DNA of 45,552 nt from an uncultured Candidatus Melainabacteria bacterium (GTDB taxonomy: Bacteria > Cyanobacteriota > Vampirovibrionia > Gastranaerophilales > Gastranaerophilaceae). Of this stretch, positions 8,801 to 15,984 are shown one piece after another; the stretch's first letter is position 1; each line of letters starts with the position of its first letter. The DNA is taken from contig CAKVIE010000018.1 in the NCBI GenBank assembly GCA_934754505.1, forward strand, positions 1 to 45,552, in the 5' to 3' direction. A model generated the notes under the pieces. It made no database searches and was not told the origin of the DNA. It saw only the letters and a list, made by a program, of their open reading frames with translations. Made by a program: the position numbers and the translations under genes.

Positions 8801-9389
8801 TTTTTGAAAGTTCTTCAAGCACGATATTCGTCTGTTCAACTCTTGTTTCAACTACACTTAACTCGTTTTCGGCTTTTTCTATTTGACGGTCAAATTCTGC
8901 TGTTCCGGCAATTTCTTCAATCATTTTTCTTCTGTCAATGTTCGAAGAACCTGCAATGCTTGTTACGTCGTTTTGCATTACAACATTGTAGCTGTTTGGT
9001 GTAATATTATATTTTTCAAGCTCAAAGTGAATGTCGCTTAATGTGCTTACTTTGTCGTTCAAATAATAAATACTGTTGTATCCTTGCGAACTTTTTTTGA
9101 TTTTTCTCGCAACGGAAAGCTCCTCGCCCTCATTGCCTTCAACGGCTAATGTTACTTTTACGTAGGCTTCGTTCTTCTTGGGGGCATGCGTGGAAATGTA
9201 GTCGGATAATTTTTCTGCACGGAGCGTTCTTGCGGAAGAAAGCCCTAATGCAAACAAAATACTGTCGATAATGTTACTTTTGCCTGAGCCGTTCGGCCCC
9301 GCAACGGTCGTGAAACCTTGCAAAAAAGGTATTGTAACCTTGTTTGCAAAAGATTTGAAATGATCTATTTCTAATGACTTTATATACAT
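5880..9389 (-). CDS. smc: Chromosome segregation ATPase Smc
   Basis: The 1169-residue product is normal for a bacterial Smc. The N-terminal MYIKSLEIDHFKSFANKV and Walker A GPNGSGKSN form the first half of the ABC head. Two long coiled-coil arms flank a hinge near the middle (VAMGGRMRNIVVDDADVAKI, later LSGELFDKSGAITGG). The C-terminal head has the ABC signature LSGGEKALTALALVLA and Walker B FYALDEVDAPLD. The frame stays open upstream. An ATG at 9443 has a better-placed GGAG, but the likely promoter (-10 at 9456-9461) would start transcription right at that GGAG, and family alignment favours 9389, where a GGGG lies very close to the ATG. The start is therefore moderately uncertain; identity is not. 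Confidence 0.93.
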   Translation of the reverse strand: MYIKSLEIDHFKSFANKVTIPFLQGFTTVAGPNGSGKSNIIDSILFALGLSSARTLRAEKLSDYISTHAPKKNEAYVKVTLAVEGNEGEELSVARKIKKSSQGYNSIYYLNDKVSTLSDIHFELEKYNITPNSYNVVMQNDVTSIAGSSNIDRRKMIEEIAGTAEFDRQIEKAENELSVVETRVEQTNIVLEELSKTIERLAEEREIALKYDGLKKEKTTLESQVSAAKFFDIKTSLERVHESILEFGKKKTEKQFELKKVEDSLKKIKAEFEKLQEQVKQNGEGEQLEVIKKAEETKGKIDRKQSAIDQADVTIVNNQKRVIFGLNNGIEDANKFIQTHRDNIKRLNDEISGLETALKAEQAELKRVLTEMSGLNQTAEAFIAQRTEYQKQLEEYRVQELDTEKKINPLELTLSQNKKSEKASEEEINKLIEFKSTFKDEKDKLEMQVTELEKELKDYKTIQENSILELENIKSEMQDKAHDIQVTMRRLATLEAQKNANETISDRANSTVLNAKLAGVHSSLMNLGTVDEEYSTALEVAMGGRMRNIVVDDADVAKIAIELLKTNRAGTTTFIPLNKIQKAPRSLNLPREKGVIDFAINLIDFDDIYLDAFYLALGDTLIVEDYEVAKRLQGKHRMVTLSGELFDKSGAITGGDRKRTGLKFATASDDEILKCKEKLNSLEIEYRKAEDKKNKTEERQSRLRQDYSTALNTFNTAKIELKNLISKAEEADAKIENLKKIAEQAKADNLSIEKELDKLEEIRFSLNEKMTELSDKIKEIESKMSEGELRKLKEKTGDIEDRIKKIEKKISDKNNEIVRLNNEIDFRKTIIEEHQNRIKQTEDENVRLEQDKIRFAEDKKVLEAELKELEAKKEALGEKLKEFQEKRDAAQQEMLEVEKGKNILTNDLARIIEQIESFRARRRELEPELETITKELQEAGIDSTKLVPPTLSMQEITGKIQRLQKKMDELGNVNMNAIKSYDEQMNRKSELDEKISVLSKERNEIEERMSGYGDAKKEAFLTTFNAINNQFKNVFEQLADGEGSLILENEENPFAGGMSMIAKPKGKESKKLISLSGGEKALTALALVLAIQRYMPAPFYALDEVDAPLDILNVPKLANIIKEQSKNTQFVVVSHRDDMVKLGDRALGVTQKGKGVTVVTGIKLGAKNG

Positions 9390-9455
9390 TCCCCTACCGT
9401 ATAACCGTTTCTTGTTTGAGCATGAATACCCAAAATATTCCATAGTATTTTCTCC

Positions 9456-9484
9456 ATTACACAACATTTTGTTGACGAAGTCAA
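9456..9484 (-). promoter_or_regulatory. Sigma70-like promoter of smc-scpA-scpB
   Basis: Minus strand: -35 TTGACT (9479-9484), 17-base spacer, -10 TGTAAT (9456-9461). Predicted transcription start is near 9449, giving a leader of about 60 bases to the smc start at 9389. Confidence 0.5.
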
Positions 9485-9554
9485 AAACGTAACATCTTTG
9501 TAATAGTTTAAATCGTAAAGGTTTTGCAATAATTAAATGTTTTTTGCAAAAAGC

Positions 9555-9563
9555 TGATATAAT
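9555..9563 (+). promoter_or_regulatory. Extended -10 promoter of pilT
   Basis: TGATATAAT, a perfect extended -10 (TG-N-TATAAT), about 40 bases upstream of the pilT start and divergent from the smc promoter. Confidence 0.55.
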
Positions 9564-9603
9564 GTAATAAATCGATTCAGGGGTAAAGAAAGTATTTGAT
9601 AAC

Positions 9604-10695
9604 ATGGCAATTTTTGATATTATAGCGTTTTTGAAAAGTGCAGTAAGCAAAGGCATTTCCGATATTCACATAAAAACAAACGAAGCTCCTGCGGTCAGAT
9701 GTGACGGACGTATTTTGCGAACTCAAATGCCTGCTCTTTCGGAACAGGATATTTTGGATATTTTAGATGTCATTTTGCCAAAAACCTTGAAAGATAAAGG
9801 TATCAATCCCTATGATACCGATTTTTCTTATGATATTCCGAATGTTGCAAGGTTCCGTATTAATCTTTCTCACGAACTCGGCAGACTTTTTATGGTTATC
9901 CGTATTATTTCTTATCAGGTGCCAACGGTTGAACAGCTTAATCTGCCTAAATCAATAGAAAAATTTTCACTTTTTACAAACGGTATTGTCTTGATTACCG
10001 GAGCAACCGGCTGCGGTAAATCTTCTACCCTTGCAGCTATGGTCAATTATATTAACCAAACTCAAGAAAAACACGTTATTACTATTGAAGACCCTGTTGA
10101 ATTTGTTTTTAAAGCAGGGAAATCAATTATTACACAGCGTCAGCTTGAAATAGACACTCCGTCTTTCCCTGAAGGCGTTAAATACGCATTAAGGCAAGAT
10201 CCCGATATCATTTTAATCGGTGAAATTCGTGATGCCGAAACCATGACAGCTGCTCTTAAAGCCGCTGAAACAGGTCACCTTGTTTTATCAACAATGCACA
10301 CGAATGACGCAATTCAAACAATCACAAGAGTTTTAGGTTTCTATGACCCTAAAGACAGAGAATATATTAAAAAACAACTCGCTGAATGTTTGAGAGGAAC
10401 AATTTCTCAAAGACTTATTCCAAGATGCGATAAATCCAGCAGAATTCCTGCCTGCGAAATTCTTGTCGTAACTCCGACTATTAAAGATTTTATTATGAGA
10501 GATTCTCTCGATAAAATTTATGAATTGGTTAAAAAAGGCAATTTCAACGAAATGATTTCATTAAATCATTCTATCTTCAATTTGTACAGAAACGGTATAA
10601 TTTCAAAAGAAAACGCTATCTGCTTCAGCGATAACAAGGTCGAACTTCAACAATACATGCGTGGTGCTTATCACGGTACAAGTTTCGAGATTTAG
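9604..10695 (+). CDS. pilT: Type IV pilus retraction-type ATPase (PilT/PilU family)
   Basis: This is a 363-residue hexameric secretion-type ATPase of the PilT family, expected at the cytoplasmic base of a type IV pilus, where it drives retraction and twitching. The PAS-like N-terminal domain has SDIHIKTNEAPAVRCDGRI (about residues 19-37). The core has Walker A GATGCGKS (133-140), the Asp box HVITIEDPVEFV, Walker B DPDIILIGEIRDAETM (199-214) and the His box LSTMHTNDA. The C-terminal retraction motif (AIRNLIRE in classic PilT) is replaced by KDFIMRDSLDKIYELVKKGN, so PilT and a PilU-like paralogue cannot be told apart here. recO follows after 2 bases and is probably co-transcribed. No other pilus gene is nearby. 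Confidence 0.88.
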   Translation: MAIFDIIAFLKSAVSKGISDIHIKTNEAPAVRCDGRILRTQMPALSEQDILDILDVILPKTLKDKGINPYDTDFSYDIPNVARFRINLSHELGRLFMVIRIISYQVPTVEQLNLPKSIEKFSLFTNGIVLITGATGCGKSSTLAAMVNYINQTQEKHVITIEDPVEFVFKAGKSIITQRQLEIDTPSFPEGVKYALRQDPDIILIGEIRDAETMTAALKAAETGHLVLSTMHTNDAIQTITRVLGFYDPKDREYIKKQLAECLRGTISQRLIPRCDKSSRIPACEILVVTPTIKDFIMRDSLDKIYELVKKGNFNEMISLNHSIFNLYRNGIISKENAICFSDNKVELQQYMRGAYHGTSFEI

Positions 10696-10697
10696 CA

Positions 10698-11459
10698 ATG
10701 AAACAAAAATATAAAACCAATGCCATAAACCTTAAAACCTATGATTTCGGCGAATCAGACAGAATTGTTATGATGTATTCGCAAGACAAAGGTTTGATTA
10801 AATGTATGGCAAAAGGCTCGAAAAAGCCTAACGGTAAGCTCGGCGGAAGAATGGATATGTTTGTCGCAAACGATTTGCTTTTGACAAAAGGGAAGTCTAT
10901 GGATACCGTTTCTCAAGCCGAAACACTTAATTCTTTCTTTAAAATCAGACTTAATCCCGATAAAATGTTTTATTCTATGTATTGCGTTGAAACCGTTAAA
11001 AATTTCGGCGAAGAAAATGATGAAGAAAGCGAAAGTATTTATAAGCTTTTATACGAAGTTCTTGAGAAAATTTCTAACAGCCAAACTTCTGTCGAAATTA
11101 TTCTTGCAACAATGCGTTTTCAGCTGAAAATGCTCAAAATAACAGGATATTCTCCGGATTTTGAAATTTGTAATATTTGCGGTGAAGAAATAGGTTCTAA
11201 TTATTCTAAATTCTCTTGCGAAAATGGGGGGCTTGTCTGCCTCGAACACCATTTAAACGGTGAAAAAACCGAAAGAATTCACCCTAAAATAAAAGATTTT
11301 TTAAAAACTTTACAAAATACGGACTTTAATATTATTACCGATTATGATAAACTTGCTGATGTGAATGTGTCTGAAACGTGTTTTGACTTGCTCAAAACCT
11401 ACGTGGAATATTGTTCACCCAAGAAATTCAACACAACAAAGGTATTAACAGCAATTTAG
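10698..11459 (+). CDS. recO: DNA repair protein RecO
   Basis: RecO works with RecR to load RecA on SSB-coated single-stranded DNA. The 253-residue product starts with the OB-fold region (TNAINLKTYDFGESDRIV, then KGSKKPNGKLGGRMDMF) and has the C-terminal helical domain with a zinc site: CNICG, then C and CLEHH (about residues 160-192). It lies 2 bases after pilT and 10 bases before deoC, so the three probably form one transcript although their functions are unrelated. Confidence 0.9.
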   Translation: MKQKYKTNAINLKTYDFGESDRIVMMYSQDKGLIKCMAKGSKKPNGKLGGRMDMFVANDLLLTKGKSMDTVSQAETLNSFFKIRLNPDKMFYSMYCVETVKNFGEENDEESESIYKLLYEVLEKISNSQTSVEIILATMRFQLKMLKITGYSPDFEICNICGEEIGSNYSKFSCENGGLVCLEHHLNGEKTERIHPKIKDFLKTLQNTDFNIITDYDKLADVNVSETCFDLLKTYVEYCSPKKFNTTKVLTAI

Positions 11460-11469
11460 GAGGGCTGAA

Positions 11470-12120
11470 ATGAAAATGAATGAATTTATTGAACATACTC
11501 TTTTGAAACCGACTGCAACAAATGAAGCACTCGAAAAGCTTTATGCAGAAGCAAAAGAACATAATTTCAGAGGGGTTTGCGTAAATCCTATAAACGTTAA
11601 AAAAGCTGCAGAAGCTCTTAAAGGAACAAATGTAAAAGTTGTTACTGTTGTCGGATTTCCTTTGGGTGCAATGATTTCAGATGCAAAAGCATTTGAAGCT
11701 GAAAGAGCTATCAAAGACGGTGCTAATGAAGTTGATATGGTTATCAACATTCAAGCTGTTAAAAACGCTGAATGGGACGTTGTAACCGAAGATATCAAAA
11801 CGGTTAAAGCTGCTTGCGGTGAAACTGTTTTGAAAGTTATTATCGAAACAGATTACTTAACAAAAGAAGAAATTAAAAAGGCTTGCGAATGTGCAATTGC
11901 TGCAAAAGCTGATTTCGTAAAAACTTCAACAGGCTTTGTAAACGGCGGTGTAGGTGCTAAAGCCGAAGATGTTAAATTGATGTATAAAACCGTTAAAGAT
12001 GCAGGTTTAAGAGTTAAAGCATCAGGCGGTATCAGAGATAAAGAAGCTGCTGAAGCTATGGTAAATGCAGGTGCATCAAGCCTCGGAACTTCATCAGGTA
12101 TTAAAATTGTCAACGGTTAG
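11470..12120 (+). CDS. deoC: Deoxyribose-phosphate aldolase
   Basis: DeoC splits 2-deoxyribose-5-phosphate into glyceraldehyde-3-phosphate and acetaldehyde in deoxynucleoside catabolism. The 216 residues form the expected TIM barrel: IEHTLLKPTAT at the N-terminus, VCVNP, VVGFPLGA, ANEVDMVINI, then FVKTSTGF with the Schiff-base Lys151, and VKASGGIRD with the second essential lysine (Lys183). An excellent ribosome site, AGGAGG, sits 6 bases before the ATG; a second ATG two codons on is less well placed. A bidirectional terminator follows. Confidence 0.95.
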   Translation: MKMNEFIEHTLLKPTATNEALEKLYAEAKEHNFRGVCVNPINVKKAAEALKGTNVKVVTVVGFPLGAMISDAKAFEAERAIKDGANEVDMVINIQAVKNAEWDVVTEDIKTVKAACGETVLKVIIETDYLTKEEIKKACECAIAAKADFVKTSTGFVNGGVGAKAEDVKLMYKTVKDAGLRVKASGGIRDKEAAEAMVNAGASSLGTSSGIKIVNG

Positions 12121-12170
12121 TTGACAGCCGTTTTGTCTGTCAGGCAAAGGTTGACAAATTCTCAAAAATC

Positions 12171-12205
12171 AATAAAGCCCCGTGTTTCAAACGCAGGGCT
12201 TTATT
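12171..12205. terminator. Bidirectional terminator between deoC and the OmpH-like gene
   Basis: AATAAAGCCC (12171-12180) pairs with GGGCTTTATT (12196-12205), and the interior can extend the pairing. A-rich flanks on the left give a T-rich tail on the minus strand. It lies between convergent genes. Confidence 0.75.
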
Positions 12206-12227
12206 AGTGTAAACCATTTCTTGCGGG

Positions 12228-12698
12228 TTATTTTTTAGCAGGGATTTTATTGTTATTGAGATAAGTGATGATATCTTGTGTTAAATCAACACCGCCTGTT
12301 AAAATAACTCTGTAATCGAAAACGACATCAACTTTCTTTTGAGCTGCAACGATTTTTGCTGCTGTTTGAATGTTATTGAAAATTTCTTCTTCTTTTTGAA
12401 GTTTCAATTTAACAACTGCATCTTCTTTTGCTTTGTATTCTTTTTCTGTTTTTTCTTCAAAAGATTTTTTGCTCAAAGGTGATTCAATAGCTTTGTATTC
12501 CTTATCTTTGTTAATAAGATATTGTTGAAGTCCCAAAACCTTGTCATCTATCTCTTTATATGCTTTTTGTGCATAATTGTAGCCGGATTCTATTTTTTTG
12601 AAGTCAGCAAATCCTATTGTATCCGCCAAAACAGGTTTTGCAGCCCCGAATGCTGTAAACAAACCTATTACGGTTAAAATTTTCATTAATTTTTTCAT
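12228..12698 (-). CDS. OmpH/Skp-family periplasmic chaperone
   Basis: This 156-residue exported protein has a clear signal peptide (MKKLMKILTVIGLFTAFGAA...VLA, cleavage near residue 25). The mature part opens IGFADFKKIESGYNYAQKAY and is rich in charged coiled-coil sequence (residues 45-110), ending in a conserved VDVVFDYRVILTGGVDLTQD segment. This is the Skp/OmpH layout, whose members hold unfolded outer-membrane proteins in the periplasm. Its presence supports a diderm envelope. A GGAG lies 10 bases upstream of the start and a good promoter lies at 12730-12758. Confidence 0.85.
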   Translation of the reverse strand: MKKLMKILTVIGLFTAFGAAKPVLADTIGFADFKKIESGYNYAQKAYKEIDDKVLGLQQYLINKDKEYKAIESPLSKKSFEEKTEKEYKAKEDAVVKLKLQKEEEIFNNIQTAAKIVAAQKKVDVVFDYRVILTGGVDLTQDIITYLNNNKIPAKK

Positions 12699-12729
12699 GT
12701 TCGGCTTTCTCCTTATAATTTTTTTTTAA

Positions 12730-12758
12730 ATTTTAACAAAATTTTTTCCAAAATACAA
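12730..12758 (-). promoter_or_regulatory. Promoter of the OmpH/Skp-like gene
   Basis: Minus strand: -35 TTGTAT (12753-12758), 17-base spacer, -10 TAAAAT (12730-12735). Confidence 0.5.
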
Positions 12759-12793
12759 GTAAAATAAAGGTTTTATTTATTTTCATAACTTAT

Positions 12794-12822
12794 TTGTCAA
12801 CACGATAGAATACTGCTATAAT
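12794..12822 (+). promoter_or_regulatory. Sigma70-like promoter of the response regulator gene
   Basis: -35 TTGTCA (12794-12799), 17-base spacer, -10 TATAAT (12817-12822), 23 bases before the start codon at 12846. It is divergent from the OmpH-like promoter. Confidence 0.65.
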
Positions 12823-12845
12823 TATCTCAAGGTAAAGGATTTTTT

Positions 12846-13751
12846 ATGAATTTAACAAAAGAACAAATTTCCAAAATTATGGAGCTTGCCAATAGAAATG
12901 AAGAAATTAACATTGAAGAAGTTACGGAACTTGATATTTCCAAAGCTCTTGTTGAAATTGAAAGAAAGTTGAACTTTTTTGATGTAGAAGTTAATTTTAA
13001 TGCGGGAAATAAAAACATTTTGATTGTTGACGATTTGGAGCTTTCGCTTTATCAGTTAAATCAACTTATGAAAAAAATCGGAATTCGTTCTTTTGTTGCG
13101 AGAAATAAAGAAGAAGCCAAAGCCGAAATTGTTAAACATAATTTCAATTACCTTTTAATAGACTTGTTTTTGCCCGATTGCGAGGACGGTTTTTCGCTTA
13201 TTCAAGATGCCGTTTCTATGCGTGAAAGCGGCAAACAAAATTACAAAATTATTGTAATTTCAGGAACTGACGACAAACAGCTTATTGATAAGTGTTATGA
13301 GCTTGGTGCTGACGGATTTGTTACAAAAACCGAAAATTGGCACACCGATATTTTGAAACATATTCATACTTCTGATGAAAATTCTTCTAATTTGATGTTC
13401 AAAAAAAATGAAATTTCCGAAAAGATTATCGAATATTCGCTCAAAAAATTTAACGATAAAAAAATCTATGATGCCCTGATTGCAGATATAAATGCTTCGA
13501 TTTTGGCGGGCATGCCGAATGTGATTTTGAATTTGGAAAAGGCTATTGTCTTTGACTCGGATAATACTTATGTTTTTGCGGAAATTTACAGAATTTGCCA
13601 AAATGCAAGCGGCTCTTTAATGCTGCTTAACCCTTCCGAAAAAATTAAAGAAGCCTTGGCTTCAGCTTATCTCGAGGGGGTAATTCCCGTATTTTCAAGT
13701 GTTGAAAAGGCAAAAAATTTCGTTTCGGAAATTGCAAAAGAAAATCAATAA
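12846..13751 (+). CDS. Response regulator with central receiver domain and uncharacterised C-terminal region
   Basis: In this 301-residue protein the receiver domain sits in the middle (about residues 56-172) instead of at the N-terminus. All key receiver residues are present: Asp62-Asp63 in ILIVDD, phosphoacceptor Asp106 in LLIDLFLPD, Ser139 in VISGTDD and Lys161 in FVTK. The first 50 residues are a charged helical extension (NLTKEQISKIMELANRNEEI). The C-terminal 120 residues contain no recognisable DNA-binding, GGDEF or other output domain. AAAGGA lies 6 bases before the ATG. The kinase-like gene follows 67 bases downstream, suggesting a functional pair, but that protein lacks the usual histidine. 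Confidence 0.8.
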   Translation: MNLTKEQISKIMELANRNEEINIEEVTELDISKALVEIERKLNFFDVEVNFNAGNKNILIVDDLELSLYQLNQLMKKIGIRSFVARNKEEAKAEIVKHNFNYLLIDLFLPDCEDGFSLIQDAVSMRESGKQNYKIIVISGTDDKQLIDKCYELGADGFVTKTENWHTDILKHIHTSDENSSNLMFKKNEISEKIIEYSLKKFNDKKIYDALIADINASILAGMPNVILNLEKAIVFDSDNTYVFAEIYRICQNASGSLMLLNPSEKIKEALASAYLEGVIPVFSSVEKAKNFVSEIAKENQ

Positions 13752-13783
13752 AACTTTTGCATGACGAATAATAAAAAACATGA

Positions 13784-13789
13784 TAAAAT
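13784..13789 (+). promoter_or_regulatory. Possible extended -10 for the kinase-like gene
   Basis: TGATAAAAT at 13781-13789 (TG-N-TAAAAT), 29 bases before the start at 13819. No convincing -35 at normal spacing. Confidence 0.3.
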
Positions 13790-13818
13790 CAACTTGCGAG
13801 TAAGAAAAAGAAAAACAA

Positions 13819-14907
13819 ATGATTAACTTATTTAAAAAACAACCTAACTATAAACCGGATACAAATAACGTTCAAATACCGATAGCTTCAATAGATGCAA
13901 CAGGAACGGTTTTATTCTCAAATTCAGCTGTAAACAGCCTCTTTGGTGAAAATATCGTTGGCAAAAATATTACGGATTTAATCGCATCAGACTTGCCATC
14001 TATCATTACGGGAAGCTCGATGTCTGTCAGAAAAGCCTTTAAACTTTCGGGCAAAGACCTTTACGTGGAAATTTCCGCAAAAGAAGATTATTTGCAGCAT
14101 TATTTTATTTTGACATTTGTCGAAGTTACAAAAGACTATCTTTTGATGAATAATCTTGTTGATTACAGAACGAACATGGACAATTTGAGCAAAAATAAAA
14201 ACAAATTTTTGGCACAAATGACTAATGTTTTGAAGTCACCTATGTTTTCCTCAATGGGTTATTCTCAAGCTATTTTGGAAGGTATGGGCGGAGAAACCGA
14301 CGAAAAACAACGCAAATATCTTTCTATTATTTATAAAAATTCGGAAGAATTGTTCAAAATTATTGATAAAATTACGGAACTTTCAAAAGTTGAAGCTCAA
14401 ATGCTTGAATTTTCGTATAAAAATTATGACATAAACAATCTTTTAAATTCTCTTTATACCGAATTTGCTCCGCAGGCAAAGGAAAAAGGCTTAAGCTTGC
14501 ATATCGATACAGATAATTTAACTCAAAAAGTTATTTACGGTGATTCGGATATTTTAAGAACGGTTCTTGTTCATTTGATTGAAAACGCAATATTGTCGTG
14601 CGATTTCGGCGATGTGGTTATTTCTCTTTCTGATAAAGAATTCAAGGAAAACGGTCAAAACCTTTTGAAGATAAGAATTTCTGACCCGAGTACACCTGTT
14701 AAAGAAAGTGAAATGCCGTATTTGTTTAATCCGTACTATCAACCTGACAAAAAAAGCAGAGTTATGCTCATAAAGAGCTTGAGCTTGTGTATTGCGGGTA
14801 ATCTTGTCGGTCAGATGAACGGTAAATTCTCCGCAGAAACAGAGGTTTCGGGCTTCTCTGTTATAATTCCGACGGATAAAGCGATTGAGCCTGCGGTACA
14901 GGTTTAG
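13819..14907 (+). CDS. Degenerate histidine-kinase-like protein with PAS domain (phosphoacceptor His missing)
   Basis: In this 362-residue soluble protein, residues about 16-104 look like a PAS sensor (IPIASIDATGTVLFSNSAVN). A DHp-like helix follows with FLAQMTNVLKSPMFSSMGYS (about 130-149), where active kinases have the pattern F-L-A-x-M-S-H-E-L-R-T-P. The phosphorylated His is Asn136 here. The ATPase-like region keeps an N box (HLIENAILSC), but the G1 motif is DPSTPV instead of DxGxG, and the G2 glycines are largely lost around SRVMLIKSLSLCIAG. It is intact, without frameshift, so it is probably a conserved non-catalytic sensor or scaffold. It follows a response regulator and is 3 bases from the ABC ATPase gene. 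Confidence 0.75.
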   Translation: MINLFKKQPNYKPDTNNVQIPIASIDATGTVLFSNSAVNSLFGENIVGKNITDLIASDLPSIITGSSMSVRKAFKLSGKDLYVEISAKEDYLQHYFILTFVEVTKDYLLMNNLVDYRTNMDNLSKNKNKFLAQMTNVLKSPMFSSMGYSQAILEGMGGETDEKQRKYLSIIYKNSEELFKIIDKITELSKVEAQMLEFSYKNYDINNLLNSLYTEFAPQAKEKGLSLHIDTDNLTQKVIYGDSDILRTVLVHLIENAILSCDFGDVVISLSDKEFKENGQNLLKIRISDPSTPVKESEMPYLFNPYYQPDKKSRVMLIKSLSLCIAGNLVGQMNGKFSAETEVSGFSVIIPTDKAIEPAVQV

Positions 14908-14910
14908 ACG

Positions 14911-15984
14911 ATGGCTAACGTAAAATTAGAAAATGTTTCCAAAACGTATGATAACGGGAAAAAAGTCATAGACAATGTGTCTTTGGAAATTAAAGACAAG
15001 GAATTTCTTGTTCTTGTCGGCTCGTCAGGCTGCGGAAAATCAACCCTTTTGCGTATGATTGCAGGGCTTGAGGAAATTTCGGAAGGTAAAATTTATATCG
15101 GAGATAAAGTTGTAAATGACGTTCACCCGAAAGACAGAGATATTTCGTTTGTTTTTCAAAGTTATGCACTTTATCCGCACATGAGTGTCTATGATAATAT
15201 GGCTTTTCCGCTTAAAATGCGTGGTTGGAAAAAGGTTGATATTGATAAAAAAGTTAAAGAAACGGCTGAGTTTTTGGGTTTGAGAGAACTTTTAAACAGA
15301 AAACCCAAGCAGCTATCGGGTGGTCAAAGGCAGAGAGTTGCGTTGGGCAGAGCTATTGTGCGTTCACCTAAAGTTTTTTTGATGGACGAACCTTTATCAA
15401 ACCTTGATGCGAAATTGCGTGCAAAAACAAGAGCGGAGTTAAAAAAGTTACATTCCGATTTGCAAACGACTTTCATATACGTTACTCACGATCAAACAGA
15501 GGCGTTGACTTTGGGCGACAGAATTGCTGTTATTGATAAAGGCAAAATTCAACAGGCAGATACTCCCGAAAACATTTATAATCTGCCCGAAAATGTTTTT
15601 GTAGGCGGTTTTTTAGGCTCGCCTCCGATGAATTTTATAATCGGAAAAATTACAGATAATAAAATTTCTATTAACGGTTTTGAATTTGAATTGAATGATG
15701 TTCAAAAAGAATTGTTAGCAGGCAAAGACGAGGTTATTATGGGAATTCGTGCCGAAAAGTTCAATGAAATTGACGGTAATTTTAAATTTACGGCAAAAAT
15801 CAGAATAACCGAAATGCTCGGAAGCAAAAAAATTTTTTATGTTGATTGCAATGGTAAAGAGTGTCTTGTTGACATGCCTGCCGAAACGGATTGCACAGAT
15901 GCAGTCGAATTAACTTTGAATACAAACAATATCTTGTTTTTTGATAAAGAAACGGAGCGAAGAATTCGCCAATCGGAGAAATAA
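14911..15984 (+). CDS. ABC transporter ATPase of the MalK/UgpC/MsmK type
   Basis: This 357-residue ATPase matches the carbohydrate (CUT1) class that powers sugar or glycerol-phosphate importers. Walker A GSSGCGKST, Q-loop VFQSYALYPHMSVYDNMAFP, signature LSGGQRQRVALGRA, Walker B VFLMDEPLSNLD and H-loop THDQTEAL are all intact. The C-terminal 120 residues form the TOBE/regulatory domain. No permease or binding-protein gene is adjacent, so it may serve transporters encoded elsewhere, as MsmK does in streptococci. It starts 3 bases after the kinase-like gene and its TAA is followed directly by the ATG of the double radical SAM gene, implying one operon. Confidence 0.9.
   Translation: MANVKLENVSKTYDNGKKVIDNVSLEIKDKEFLVLVGSSGCGKSTLLRMIAGLEEISEGKIYIGDKVVNDVHPKDRDISFVFQSYALYPHMSVYDNMAFPLKMRGWKKVDIDKKVKETAEFLGLRELLNRKPKQLSGGQRQRVALGRAIVRSPKVFLMDEPLSNLDAKLRAKTRAELKKLHSDLQTTFIYVTHDQTEALTLGDRIAVIDKGKIQQADTPENIYNLPENVFVGGFLGSPPMNFIIGKITDNKISINGFEFELNDVQKELLAGKDEVIMGIRAEKFNEIDGNFKFTAKIRITEMLGSKKIFYVDCNGKECLVDMPAETDCTDAVELTLNTNNILFFDKETERRIRQSEK

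Noticed and set aside
9390..9656. N-terminal extension of Smc up to 9656
   Set aside because: It crosses the likely smc promoter and the divergent pilT start, and the added residues have no Smc character. Only the ATG at 9443 remains a weak alternative to 9389.
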